DNA from: CALMEC01 sp964434425 | GTDB taxonomy: Bacteria; Actinomycetota; Thermoleophilia; Miltoncostaeales; Miltoncostaeaceae | Assembly (NCBI GenBank): GCA_964434425.1 | Contig: CAYSVH010000004.1 | Location: 1-64,000 of the forward strand | Length of the DNA stretch: 64,000 bases | Direction: 5' to 3' | Part shown: positions 15,591 through 24,006 of the stretch, in pieces | Layout of the letters: the number at the start of each line of letters is the position of its first letter | Position numbering within the stretch: position 1 is the first letter of the stretch | Made by a program: the position numbers and the translations under genes | Notes under the pieces: model-generated | Told to the model about the DNA's origin: nothing | Databases searched by the model: none | The model's input: only the letters and a program-made list of their open reading frames with translations

Positions 15591-16493
15591 CTAGACCTTG
15601 AGGAAGCGACGGAGGGTGATGCCGCTGCCCAGTGCGCCCATCAGCGCACCGGCGCCGATGAGGATCACCGCGAGCAGGTTCATCGAGATCGTCTTGTCGC
15701 CGGACGCCTGGAGCGGGCTCGTGCCGAGGTCCAGGACGCGGTCGACGATCAGCAGCTTCGTCGTGAAGAGGAGGATGACGGCCGCGATCGCACCGAACAG
15801 GCCGAAGATCAGGCCCTCGATGACGAACGGCCATCGGATGAACCAGTTCGTGGCCCCGACGAGGCGCATCACCTCCACCTCACGTCGTCGTGCGAAGATC
15901 GACAGACGGATGGTGTTGCCGATGAGCAGGATGGCGGCCACCACAAGGAGCACCATCAGGCCTCCCGCGCCCCAGCTGAGGATGCGCGCCGCCGACAGGA
16001 ACTGCCGTGTCGTCTGCTGGTCCAGGCTGAACCCTGTCGGTGTGGTCTCGTCCTTCAGCCAGTAGGGCAGGCCCTGGAGATCGGCGACGATCCTCTCGTT
16101 GTTGGCCGGATCGTCCGGCTGGATGACGATGGTGGCCGGAAGCGGATTCGTCGGGAGGAGGTCGAAGATCTCGCCCATCTCCTCACGGGCGATGCGCAGC
16201 GCCTCCGCACGGTCGCGGTACTGGATGCCGTCCACGTTCGGATGCGCCTCGACCGCCCTGATCGCCTCGTTGATCTGGGCGTCCGTCGCCTCGAGCCGGA
16301 TGAAGGCCTGGAAGTCCAGCTTGGACTTCTGGCTGTCGATCAGGTTCTGGCTCCAGAAGAAGATCGCGAGGAAGACACCGAGGGTGGCGATGGCGATGAG
16401 AACCGTCGCCGTCGCGGCGAACGAGACCGCGGCATTCCCGCGGATCGAGCGCAGCGCCTCGAGGCTGAAGAACTTGAACTTGCGATTCATCAC
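15591..16493 (-). CDS. ftsX: Cell division protein FtsX
   Basis: FtsX is the membrane half of the FtsEX complex, which couples division to peptidoglycan hydrolase activation. The 300 residues show the family plan: a cytoplasmic start RKFKFFSLEALRSIRGN, TM1 at about 24-46, a large extracellular domain to about residue 175, then TM2-TM4 (near 178-200, 228-252 and 273-292). NTIRLSIFARRREVEVMRLVGATNWFIRWPFV is the conserved cytoplasmic coupling loop. The start overlaps the ftsE stop by 4 nt (ATGA at 16490-16493). Confidence 0.95.
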   Translation of the reverse strand: MMNRKFKFFSLEALRSIRGNAAVSFAATATVLIAIATLGVFLAIFFWSQNLIDSQKSKLDFQAFIRLEATDAQINEAIRAVEAHPNVDGIQYRDRAEALRIAREEMGEIFDLLPTNPLPATIVIQPDDPANNERIVADLQGLPYWLKDETTPTGFSLDQQTTRQFLSAARILSWGAGGLMVLLVVAAILLIGNTIRLSIFARRREVEVMRLVGATNWFIRWPFVIEGLIFGLFGAIAAVILLFTTKLLIVDRVLDLGTSPLQASGDKTISMNLLAVILIGAGALMGALGSGITLRRFLKV

Positions 16494-17428
16494 ATCCCCC
16501 GCTGGTAGGCGCCGCGGCGCTGGTCACGCACGAGCTTCCCGTGGGACAGCTCGATGACCCGCATCTGCATCTTGTCGACGAGCTCACGATCGTGGGTCGC
16601 CATCAGCACCGTGGTGCCGGTGCGGTTGATGCGGTAGAGCAGCTGCATGATCCCGATGGACGTCTCGGGATCGAGGTTCCCGGTGGGCTCGTCCGCGATG
16701 AGGAGCGCCGGGTGGTTCACGAACGCCCGGGCGATCGACACGCGCTGCTGCTCACCACCGGAGAGCTCGTTGGGATACCGGTTCGACTTCTCGGCCAGAC
16801 CGACGAGCGAGAGGATCTCGGGTACCTTGCGCCGGATCGAACGCGGTGCCTCGCCCGTCACCTCGAGCGCGTACGCCACGTTCTCGGCGACGGTGCGCCG
16901 CGGCAGCAGCTTGTAGTCCTGGAAGACGCACCCGATCTCGCGCCGCAGGTACGGCACCTTCTTGTTGTGCATCTTGGCCAGGTCGCGCGTGCCCACCAGC
17001 AGGCGCCCCTTGTCGATCTTGAGCTCACGGATCAGCAGGCGGATGAACGTCGACTTTCCGGAACCCGACGTCCCCACGAGGAACACGAACTCCCCGGAGT
17101 CGATCGTCAGCGAGACGTCGTCGAGCGCGACCACGTCCGGCTGGTAGACCTTGGTGACGTTCTCCAGCATCACCATGGGGCCCTCGCCCGGACGGAGCAT
17201 GGAGCGCCGGTCGCGCCGCTCCGACACCGGCGGCGAGGCAGCAACCTCGGACTCGGCCCACAGCTCGTCGGCCGTGGGATCGTCGTCCAGCTCGGTGTAG
17301 GCGGACACGCGGTCCGTGACCTCGTCCGCCGCCGGGGCGGTGGCGTCCGTCACCTCGCCGAGACTCTCGACGACCTCGGTGTCTTCCGCGTTCTGTGGGG
17401 ATTCGGTATCGCTCATCGGCATATCCAA
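16490..17428 (-). CDS. ftsE: Cell division ATP-binding protein FtsE with acidic N-terminal extension
   Basis: The ATPase of FtsEX. From about residue 85 it is a standard ABC domain: VGTSGSGKSTF (Walker A), Q-loop VFQDYKLLP, signature LSGGEQQR, Walker B LLIADEPTGNLDP and MATHDREL. The first 84 residues are an acidic, low-order extension (DTESPQNAEDTEVVESLGEV) that most FtsE proteins of about 229 residues lack. Starting instead at ATG 17176 would remove it, with only a weak GAGGG before that codon. The open frame and even codon use up to 17428 make the long form plausible. It is coupled to ftsX. Confidence 0.9.
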   Translation of the reverse strand: MDMPMSDTESPQNAEDTEVVESLGEVTDATAPAADEVTDRVSAYTELDDDPTADELWAESEVAASPPVSERRDRRSMLRPGEGPMVMLENVTKVYQPDVVALDDVSLTIDSGEFVFLVGTSGSGKSTFIRLLIRELKIDKGRLLVGTRDLAKMHNKKVPYLRREIGCVFQDYKLLPRRTVAENVAYALEVTGEAPRSIRRKVPEILSLVGLAEKSNRYPNELSGGEQQRVSIARAFVNHPALLIADEPTGNLDPETSIGIMQLLYRINRTGTTVLMATHDRELVDKMQMRVIELSHGKLVRDQRRGAYQRGM

Positions 17429-17546
17429 TCGATCAGCCAGCGTAGCCGTTCATCGCTCATCGTTGCGTGACGGAGTTCCCGTCGAACGGGCATCGAAGTG
17501 TTGTTCGGACCACGGTCGCGGAACCCTCCCGGAGACCTGTCCCGAC

Positions 17547-18684
17547 TCACCGTGCTTTCGTGCGGCGTTCCAGCTCGGCCCGGATGAACCCGTCGATGTC
17601 GCCGTCCAGCACGCTCTGCGCGTTGCCGACCTCGTGGTCGGTGCGGAGATCCTTCACCATCGTGTACGGGTGGATCACGTACGAACGGATCTGGCTTCCG
17701 AAGCCGATCGTCTGTGACTCACCGCGGCTGCGCGCCGCCTCCTCCTCACGCCGTTCCAGTTCACGCGCGACGAGTTTGGACCGCAGCATGGACATCGCCG
17801 TGGCGCGGTTCTGAAGCTGCGAGCGCTCGTTCTGACACTGGACGACGATCTTGGTGGGAAGGTGCGTGATCCTCACCGCCGACTCCGTCTTGTTGACGTG
17901 CTGCCCACCGGCACCGCTGGCCCGGTAGGTGTCGATCTTCAGGTCCTTGTCGTCGATCTCGACCTCGACGGTGTCGTCGATCAGCGGTGCGACCTCCACC
18001 GCGGCGAACGACGTCTGCCGCCGGTGCGCCGAATCGAACGGCGACAGGCGTACCAGGCGGTGCACCCCCCGCTCCGCGGAGAGCAGTCCGTACGCGTTGG
18101 TGCCCTCCACGGTGAACGTGGCACTCTTCAGCCCGGCCTCGCCCCCCTCCTGTGACTCCTTCAGGTCGACGGTGAGCCCGCGCTGCCCCGCCCAGCGGCT
18201 GTACATGCGAAGCAGCATCTCGGCCCAGTCCTGGGCGTCGGTCCCGCCCTCACCGGCGTTGATGGTGACGATGGCGCCACCACTGTCGTGTTCACCGGCG
18301 AAGAGGCGCTCTTCCTCCAGTGCGGCCAGATGCGCGTCGGCGCGGTCCAGGCTCGCGTTCAGGTCGGCGACGAAATCCGGGTCCAGAGACCCGTCCGCCT
18401 CCTCCTGCGCGACGATCTCGGCCAGTTCGTCGGCGTCATCCAGTTCGCCGACCAGACCGTGGTATCCGGCGAGCTTGCCCGTCGCACGTGAATGCTCGGC
18501 CGAGACCTTCGCGGCCGCCTTCTGGTCGTCCCAGAAGCCGGGGGCCTGCATCGCCTGCTCCAGCTCGGCGATGCGGGATTCGAGTCCGGAAGGGTCAAAG
18601 ATAGTCGCCCAGGAGCCCCGCCCGCTTCCTCAGCTCGGCGAGACGCTGAACGACGTCCTCGAGTCGTACGTCCTCATCGGCCAC
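17547..18684 (-). CDS. prfB: Peptide chain release factor 2 with programmed +1 frameshift
   Basis: RF2 ends translation at UGA and UAA. Translation starts at GTG 18684, 4 nt after the secA stop, and runs 29 codons to an in-frame TGA at 18597-18595 in the sequence CTT-TGA-C (18600-18594), the classic autoregulatory slip site. A +1 shift continues as DPSGLESRIAELEQAM to the end, about 378 residues in all. The main part shows the RF2 stop-codon tripeptide SPF (RLSPFDSAHRRQTSFA) and the hydrolysis loop SGAGGQHVNKTESA. When RF2 is scarce the shift is favoured. A plain gene call would lose the first 44 residues and start at ATG 18551. Confidence 0.95.
18594..18600 (-). promoter_or_regulatory. RF2 programmed frameshift site CTTTGAC
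   Basis: The heptamer CUU-UGA-C is the known slip site of bacterial RF2 genes. The zero frame ends at the UGA; slipping one base forward from CUU to UUU reads GAC next. The usual upstream Shine-Dalgarno-like AGGGGG is only partly kept here (CTGGGCGACTAT just before the slip). Confidence 0.92.
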
Positions 18685-18687
18685 GCG

Positions 18688-21303
18688 CTACGCCCCGTGG
18701 CATTTCTTGTACTTGAGACCCGAACCGCAGGGGCACGGATCGTTGCGGCCGACGCGATCGAACTCGTCGGTCCGACGCTGTTCGACGACCGGCTGATCGT
18801 CCTCCTCGACCTGCGTGGCGATCGGGGCGTCTTCGAGGGCGACGGCTCCGTCGTCCCCGTACCCCTGGATGGGATCGTCCGCATAGGAGTAGTCGACCGT
18901 CTCGGGCTGCTGCGACTCAACCTCGGGGGCGCGCTCGACCTCGATATGGAACATGTACCGGACGAACTCCTGGCGGACCTCGCCCATCATCTCGTCGAAC
19001 ATCTCGCCGCCCTCGATCCGGTACTCGGAGAGGGGGTCCTTCTGGGCGAGTCCGCGGAGGTGGATGCCCTCGCGGAGGTAGTCCATGTTGTAGAGGTGCT
19101 CGCGCCAGTGCTGGTCGACGACGCTCAGGAGCACGTAGCGCTCGACGTCGCGGATCAGCGGTTCACCGGACTCGTCGTTGGTGCCGAGTTCCACCTCGCG
19201 CCGGTCGTACGCGTCCATCGCGTCATCCTCGAGCCGGTCGAGGAGCTCCTCGCGCGTGAGGTTGGGGACGTCGAGGTCGCCGAGTCCGAACGAGATCGGG
19301 TACAGGGCGCCGAGCTGGGTGAACATCTTCGCGAGTTCCCACTCCCGCGGAGGCGAGACCTCGTCGTCGTACTCGTCGACCACGCTCACGAGGGTCTCGG
19401 CGATCCAGTCGCGTGCCTTCTCGGAGATGTCGACGCCCTCGAGGACCTGACGGCGCTCGTCGTAGACGACGCTCCGCTGGAGGTTCAGCACGTCGTCGTA
19501 CTCGAGGACCCGCTTACGCGAGCTGAAGTGCTGTTCCTCGACCTTCTTCTGGGCGCCCTCGACCGTCTTCGTAAGGATCTTGGCCTCGATCGGCATGTCG
19601 TCGGAGGGCCCGAGGCGGTCCAGGACGCGGTACATGCGGTCGCCCGAGAAGATCCGGATGAGGTCGTCCTCGGCCGACAGGTAGAACCGCGTGCGCCCGG
19701 GGTCGCCCTGACGTCCCGAACGGCCGCGCAGCTGGTTGTCGATGCGGCGGCTCTCATGCCGCTCCGTGCCGAGCACGTAGAGTCCGCCGAGTTCCGCGAC
19801 GCCCTCGCCCAGCTTGATGTCGACACCACGTCCCGCCATGTTGGTCGCGATGGTCACGGCGCTCTTCTGGCCCGCGTCCATGATGATCTGGGCTTCGCGG
19901 TCGTGGTGCTTCGCGTTGAGGACGTTGTGCGGGATGCCGCGCTTCGTGAGCCGCTCGGAGAGCATCTCCGACACCTCGACCGAGATCGTTCCGACGAGGA
20001 CCGGCTGACCGGTCTCGTAGCACTCGGCGATGTCGTCGACCACGGCGGCCCACTTGGCGTCCTTGGTCTTGAAGATGAAGTCGTTCTCGTCCTTCCGCGC
20101 CACCTCACGGTGCGTGGGGACCGACGCGACCTCGATCTTGTAGATCTTGTCGAACTCCGTGGCCTCGGTGGCCGCGGTTCCGGTCATCCCCGAGAGCTTG
20201 TCGTAGAGCCGGAAGTAGTTCTGGAGCGTGATCGTCGCGAGGGTCTGGTTCTCCTCACGGATGCCCACGCCCTCCTTGGCCTCGATGGCCTGATGGAGCC
20301 CCTCCGAGTAGCGGCGCCCCTCGAGAACGCGTCCCGTGAACTCGTCGACGATGAGCACCTCGCCGTCGCGGACGATGTACTCCTTGTCGCGGTGGTAGAG
20401 GGCGTGCGCGCGCAGGGCCTGCACCAGGTGGTTGACGAGTCCGGTGTTGACGCCCAGGTAGAGGTTGTCGATGCCGAGGGCCTTCTCGATCTTCTCGACA
20501 CCGCTCTCCGTGGGGGCCACGGTGCGCTGCTTCTCGTCGATCTCGTAATCGTCCCCCTTCTTCAGGGTGGGGACCACACGGGCGAACCGGTAGTAGGTGT
20601 CGGCGGCCGCCTCGGGCACACCGGAGATGATGAGCGGCGTGCGCGCCTCGTCGATCAGGATGGAGTCGACCTCGTCCACGATGCAGAAGTAATGGCCGCG
20701 CTGCACGCAGTCCTCGATGCGGACGGCCATGTTGTCGCGCAGATAGTCGAAGCCGAACTCGCTGTTGGTGCCGAAGGTGACGTCGCAGTCGTACTGTTCA
20801 CGACGCTCCTCGGGGCGCATCTGCGGCTGGATCACACCGACGCTGATGCCCAGGGCCTCGTAAACCGGCCCCATCCACTCCGCGTCGCGCTGGGCCAGGT
20901 AGTCGTTGACGGTGACCATGTGGACGCCGCGGCCCAGAAGGGCGTTGAGGTACACGGCGAGGGTGGCGGTGAGCGTCTTGCCCTCACCGGTCTTCATCTC
21001 GGCGACCGCACCCTCGTGGAGCACGTCCCCACCGACGATCTGGACGTCGTAGTGGCGCAGGCCGAGAGAGCGCTTGGCGGCCTCACGGACCACGGCGAAC
21101 GCCTCGGCCGTGATCGCGTCGAGTGAGCTCGGGTCCTCCGGGTCGATCCGCCCGCGGAACTCGTCGGTCTTGGCGCGCAGCTCGTCGTCGCTCAGGGCGG
21201 CGATGGCGTCCTCGAACGCACCGACCTGCTCGGCGAGCGCGAAGCGGCGCTTCATCTGCCGGCCCTCGCCGACGCGGAACAACTTGTTGAGAAGTTCGCT
21301 CAC
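18688..21303 (-). CDS. secA: Preprotein translocase ATPase SecA
   Basis: SecA drives protein export through SecYEG. From GTG 21303 (AAGGA 7 nt upstream) it has 871 residues. Visible are AEMKTGEGKTLTATLA (Walker A), VDEVDSILIDEARTPLIISG (Walker B), GMTGTAATEATEFDKIY, the ATNMAGRGVDIKLGEGV and GRSGRQGDPGRTRFYLS helicase motifs, the helical scaffold, and a C-terminal SEC-C zinc motif NDPCPCGSGLKYKKCHG for SecB and ribosome binding. ATG-like starts farther upstream lack support. A 13-bp hairpin (21322-21362) lies just upstream of the start. Confidence 0.96.
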   Translation of the reverse strand: MSELLNKLFRVGEGRQMKRRFALAEQVGAFEDAIAALSDDELRAKTDEFRGRIDPEDPSSLDAITAEAFAVVREAAKRSLGLRHYDVQIVGGDVLHEGAVAEMKTGEGKTLTATLAVYLNALLGRGVHMVTVNDYLAQRDAEWMGPVYEALGISVGVIQPQMRPEERREQYDCDVTFGTNSEFGFDYLRDNMAVRIEDCVQRGHYFCIVDEVDSILIDEARTPLIISGVPEAAADTYYRFARVVPTLKKGDDYEIDEKQRTVAPTESGVEKIEKALGIDNLYLGVNTGLVNHLVQALRAHALYHRDKEYIVRDGEVLIVDEFTGRVLEGRRYSEGLHQAIEAKEGVGIREENQTLATITLQNYFRLYDKLSGMTGTAATEATEFDKIYKIEVASVPTHREVARKDENDFIFKTKDAKWAAVVDDIAECYETGQPVLVGTISVEVSEMLSERLTKRGIPHNVLNAKHHDREAQIIMDAGQKSAVTIATNMAGRGVDIKLGEGVAELGGLYVLGTERHESRRIDNQLRGRSGRQGDPGRTRFYLSAEDDLIRIFSGDRMYRVLDRLGPSDDMPIEAKILTKTVEGAQKKVEEQHFSSRKRVLEYDDVLNLQRSVVYDERRQVLEGVDISEKARDWIAETLVSVVDEYDDEVSPPREWELAKMFTQLGALYPISFGLGDLDVPNLTREELLDRLEDDAMDAYDRREVELGTNDESGEPLIRDVERYVLLSVVDQHWREHLYNMDYLREGIHLRGLAQKDPLSEYRIEGGEMFDEMMGEVRQEFVRYMFHIEVERAPEVESQQPETVDYSYADDPIQGYGDDGAVALEDAPIATQVEEDDQPVVEQRRTDEFDRVGRNDPCPCGSGLKYKKCHGA

Positions 21304-21321
21304 TGTCTGTCCTTCATGGTC

Positions 21322-21362
21322 CTGGCCAGCGGGGAATCGTAGCAATCACCCCCGCCGGCCAG
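21322..21362. other. Hairpin in the secA leader
   Basis: Bases 21322-21334 pair with 21350-21362 with 12 of 13 matches around a 15-nt loop. It lies between the hpf stop and the secA start, both on the minus strand. For minus-strand RNA the run of five T precedes the stem, so it is not a standard terminator. The stem ends about 18 nt before the secA start and might influence its translation. Confidence 0.4.
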
Positions 21363-21379
21363 TAAAAACGATGTGCCGG

Positions 21380-21970
21380 TCAGGCCGGGGCGATCAGACC
21401 GAGATCGCCGTTGCGACGCCGGTAGATGACGGTGATCGTGTCGCCGTCGTCCGCGTTGCGGAACACGTAGAAGTCGTGGCTCACGAGCTCGATGTGGTCG
21501 GCCGCCTCCTCGACGCTCATGGGCGTCATGTCGAAGCGCTTCGTGCGCACGACCTGAAGTGGCTCCTCGACCACGGCCTCCGGCTCCGCCGTGGCTGACT
21601 CGGTGACCCCGACGGGGATGGGGGTCTCGTCGATGGGCAGGGGCTCCGGACGGGCGTGGCGGCCCCGGTTGCGGCGATCGCGATACTTGCGCGCCTGTCG
21701 CTCGAGCTTCTGCGCGGCGTGATCGATGGCGACGTACATGTCGCGGTCCGCCTCGCGCACCCGCAGCACCGGCCCCTTGGTGCGCACCGTCAGCTCACAC
21801 ACCTGGTTGCGGTCGATGCTGGGATTCCGCTCGACCGAAAGCTCAACCTCTACCTCTGGTGAGTTCTCCCACTGCGGCATGACGCGTGCGAACTTCGCGA
21901 GCTTCTTCTCTGCGTGCTCGAACAGCGCATCCGTGACTGCCAGGTTCTTGCCCTTCACATGCAGATCCAT
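21380..21970 (-). CDS. hpf: Ribosome hibernation promoting factor, long form
   Basis: The long form of HPF pairs 70S ribosomes into inactive 100S dimers. The N-terminal S30AE domain (MDLHVKGKNLAVTDALFEHAEKKL, VCELTVRTKGPVLRVREADRDMYVAIDHAAQKLERQARKYRDR) binds the decoding site. After a linker of about 45 residues, the C-terminal domain has VVRTKRFDMTPMSVEEAADHIELVSHDFYVFRNADD, the dimerisation part. GAGGAG lies before the ATG and TACGAT about 40 nt upstream is a likely -10. Length 196 is normal for Actinobacteria. Confidence 0.93.
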   Translation of the reverse strand: MDLHVKGKNLAVTDALFEHAEKKLAKFARVMPQWENSPEVEVELSVERNPSIDRNQVCELTVRTKGPVLRVREADRDMYVAIDHAAQKLERQARKYRDRRNRGRHARPEPLPIDETPIPVGVTESATAEPEAVVEEPLQVVRTKRFDMTPMSVEEAADHIELVSHDFYVFRNADDGDTITVIYRRRNGDLGLIAPA

Positions 21971-22038
21971 GCGACTCTCCTCGTCGATGCCAGTGGAACC
22001 CAGATCGTATCGTGCCCGCCACCCCTTCCATCGGCCGA

Positions 22039-22755
22039 TCAGCCCTCCACCTCGACAACGGCGACGGACGGTCCGACGGACCGCTCGACACGGGCGATCA
22101 CGACCGCGCCCACCGCGGTGACCCCGACCCCGTGGAGCGCGCGGGCACAGGCCCCGAGGGTGGCACCCGTGGTCAGCACGTCGTCGACGATCACCGCCGC
22201 CCTGACATCCGTCATGCGATCACCGACCACACGGAAGGCCCCCCGGATCTGCCGCAGGCGGATCGTGCGCGACGCCCCGCGCTGCGGTGGCCCCTCGCCC
22301 GTCCGGCGAAGCCCGCAGACCACCGGACGCTCCCACCTGCGTCCGAGCTCGCGCGCGAGGACGTCCGACTGGTTGAAACCGCGCCCACGCTCACGATCCC
22401 GCGTGAGCGGCACCGGTACGAGCGGCGCGTCGGCCGGAGGGGCGGGGAGCGCATGGACGAGCATCTCGGCGATGTCCGACAGGACCGCGTACCGGCCGCG
22501 ATCCTTGACGGCCGACACCACGGCCCGCGCCGTGTGCCCGTACCCGCTGAGGTAGCCGACGGCCCGCAGGTGCGGCGGGCACTCCGGGCATGACGGCACC
22601 CGCACGGGCCAGGGATGCCCGCACATCGCGCACGGCGCGCCCGGCCCGCGACGAAGCGCCGTCCGACAGCCCGCGCACAGGCGCGGCCCCGGCAGCCCGC
22701 AGCCCGCGCACGTGGACGGGACGACGAGATCGAGGATTCGCGCGAGGCGTGACAC
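22039..22755 (-). CDS. ComF family phosphoribosyltransferase-like protein
   Basis: ComF proteins act in DNA uptake and in some bacteria help DNA repair. The N-terminus has zinc-type cysteine pairs (CAGCGLPGPRLCAGC, CAMCGHPWPVRVPSCPEC). The C-terminal part is a PRTase fold with RGFNQSDVLARELG and the PRPP loop AAVIVDDVLTTGATL. The GTG start at 22755 lies in the second of two direct repeats GTGTCACGC (22774-22766 and 22755-22747), so the start context is unusual. At 238 residues it has normal family length. No other competence genes are near. Confidence 0.82.
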   Translation of the reverse strand: MSRLARILDLVVPSTCAGCGLPGPRLCAGCRTALRRGPGAPCAMCGHPWPVRVPSCPECPPHLRAVGYLSGYGHTARAVVSAVKDRGRYAVLSDIAEMLVHALPAPPADAPLVPVPLTRDRERGRGFNQSDVLARELGRRWERPVVCGLRRTGEGPPQRGASRTIRLRQIRGAFRVVGDRMTDVRAAVIVDDVLTTGATLGACARALHGVGVTAVGAVVIARVERSVGPSVAVVEVEG

Positions 22756-22877
22756 ATCGCCCGAAGCGTGACACCGACGATGTCACCGAACGCGCGATCG
22801 ACTGTGAATCATCCACACGATCCTTGAACGGAGGGCACGCCCTCACGGGTTACCGGCGCCTCCCGGCGTCCTCGGCC

Positions 22878-23948
22878 TCAGGCCACGGGGTGCAGCGCGT
22901 CCGCCAGAGCGCGATCGTAGGGCGGGCGATGCACCCCGACCTCCGTGACGATCGCGGACACCAGGTGGTGGGGCGTCCGGTCGAACGCCGGATTGGCGGC
23001 CCTCACGCCGACGGGGGCCACGGGACGGCCGTCCAGGACGAGCCCCGTGACCTCGTCGGCCGCACGCTCCTCGATGGGGATCTCGGCCCCGGTGGGAAGG
23101 GCGAGGTCGAGGGTGGACGTCGGGGCCGCGACGATCATCGGGATGCCGTGTGCTCGCGCCAGGAGTGCCACGCCGTACGTGCCGATCTTGTTGACCACGT
23201 CCCCGTTGGCCGCGATGCGGTCGGCCCCCACGACCACGTGGCTCACCCGCCCCGCCGCCATCATCGCCGCGACCATGCCGTCCGTGATGAGGGTGTGCTC
23301 GATGCCGTCCTCACCCAGTTCCCAGGCGGTGAGGCGCGCCCCCTGGAGCAGAGGGCGGGTCTCGTCGACGTAGACGCGGAGGGTCGGATCGACGGCGTGG
23401 GCCGCGCGCACGACCCCCAGGGCCGTGCCGTAGCCACCCGTGGCGAGCGCTCCCGCGTTGCAGTGCGTGAGGATGCGCGCCCCGCGGCCGATCAGGCTCC
23501 TGCCGTGCTCGCCGATGCGTACGCATCGCTCGACCTCGTCGGCGTGGATGGTGCGCGCGGTGTCGCTCAGTGCCCGCACCAGGGCCGTGGGGTCGTCCTG
23601 ATTCGCCGCGATGACCCGACGCTGGATGTCGACGGCCCAGGCCAGGTTCACGGCCGTCGGGCGCGCCGCGGCCAGCGCGTCGCAGGCGACCCGGAGTTCG
23701 GCGAGAAGGGCCTCCCCGTCCTCGGGACCGGTCTGGGCGGCCAGTGCCACCCCCATCGCGCCGGCGATGCCGATGGCCGGCGCACCGCGGACGACCATGG
23801 TCCGGATGGCGTCCTCGACGGCGCGCCAGTCGGCCAGGCGGACGACCACGCGCTCGGCGGGGAGGCGGGTCTGGTCGAGCATCCGCACCTCGCCCTCACC
23901 GAGGTCGATGATGTCGCGCGGCTCGACCGCACCGTGCGGCGCGGTCAC
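22878..23948 (-). CDS. mtnA: S-methyl-5-thioribose-1-phosphate isomerase
   Basis: MtnA converts methylthioribose-1-phosphate to methylthioribulose-1-phosphate in the methionine salvage pathway. Family blocks are clear: MVVRGAPAIGIAGAMGVALAA (substrate phosphate), LTHCNAGALATGGYGTALG with the catalytic Cys, VYVDETRPLLQGARLTAWEL, and VVVGADRIAANGDVVNKIGTYGVALLA with the catalytic Asp. The 356 residues match family length. It is the last gene of the operon running from 30420; the other salvage genes are not in this window. Confidence 0.92.
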   Translation of the reverse strand: MTAPHGAVEPRDIIDLGEGEVRMLDQTRLPAERVVVRLADWRAVEDAIRTMVVRGAPAIGIAGAMGVALAAQTGPEDGEALLAELRVACDALAAARPTAVNLAWAVDIQRRVIAANQDDPTALVRALSDTARTIHADEVERCVRIGEHGRSLIGRGARILTHCNAGALATGGYGTALGVVRAAHAVDPTLRVYVDETRPLLQGARLTAWELGEDGIEHTLITDGMVAAMMAAGRVSHVVVGADRIAANGDVVNKIGTYGVALLARAHGIPMIVAAPTSTLDLALPTGAEIPIEERAADEVTGLVLDGRPVAPVGVRAANPAFDRTPHHLVSAIVTEVGVHRPPYDRALADALHPVA

Positions 23949-24006
23949 GTCCGACGCCCGGAAGCGACGAGACCCGCCGTGCGACGATCCGGCGCGGCGG
24001 AGCGCA

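Noticed and set aside
17929..21126. A 1065-codon open frame on the plus strand opposite secA and prfB
   Set aside because: It is antisense to two certain genes, has no family motifs and the composition of a mirrored high-G+C gene. Such shadows are expected at this G+C content.
21322..21362. Terminator of hpf
   Set aside because: The stem is good, but for minus-strand RNA the T-run lies before the stem and not after it; I keep it as a leader hairpin of secA.
22747..22774. Duplicated GTGTCACGC as an operator before the comF-type gene
   Set aside because: The two copies are 19 bp apart but the second overlaps the start codon and no promoter boxes are placed around them; too little to claim a regulatory site.
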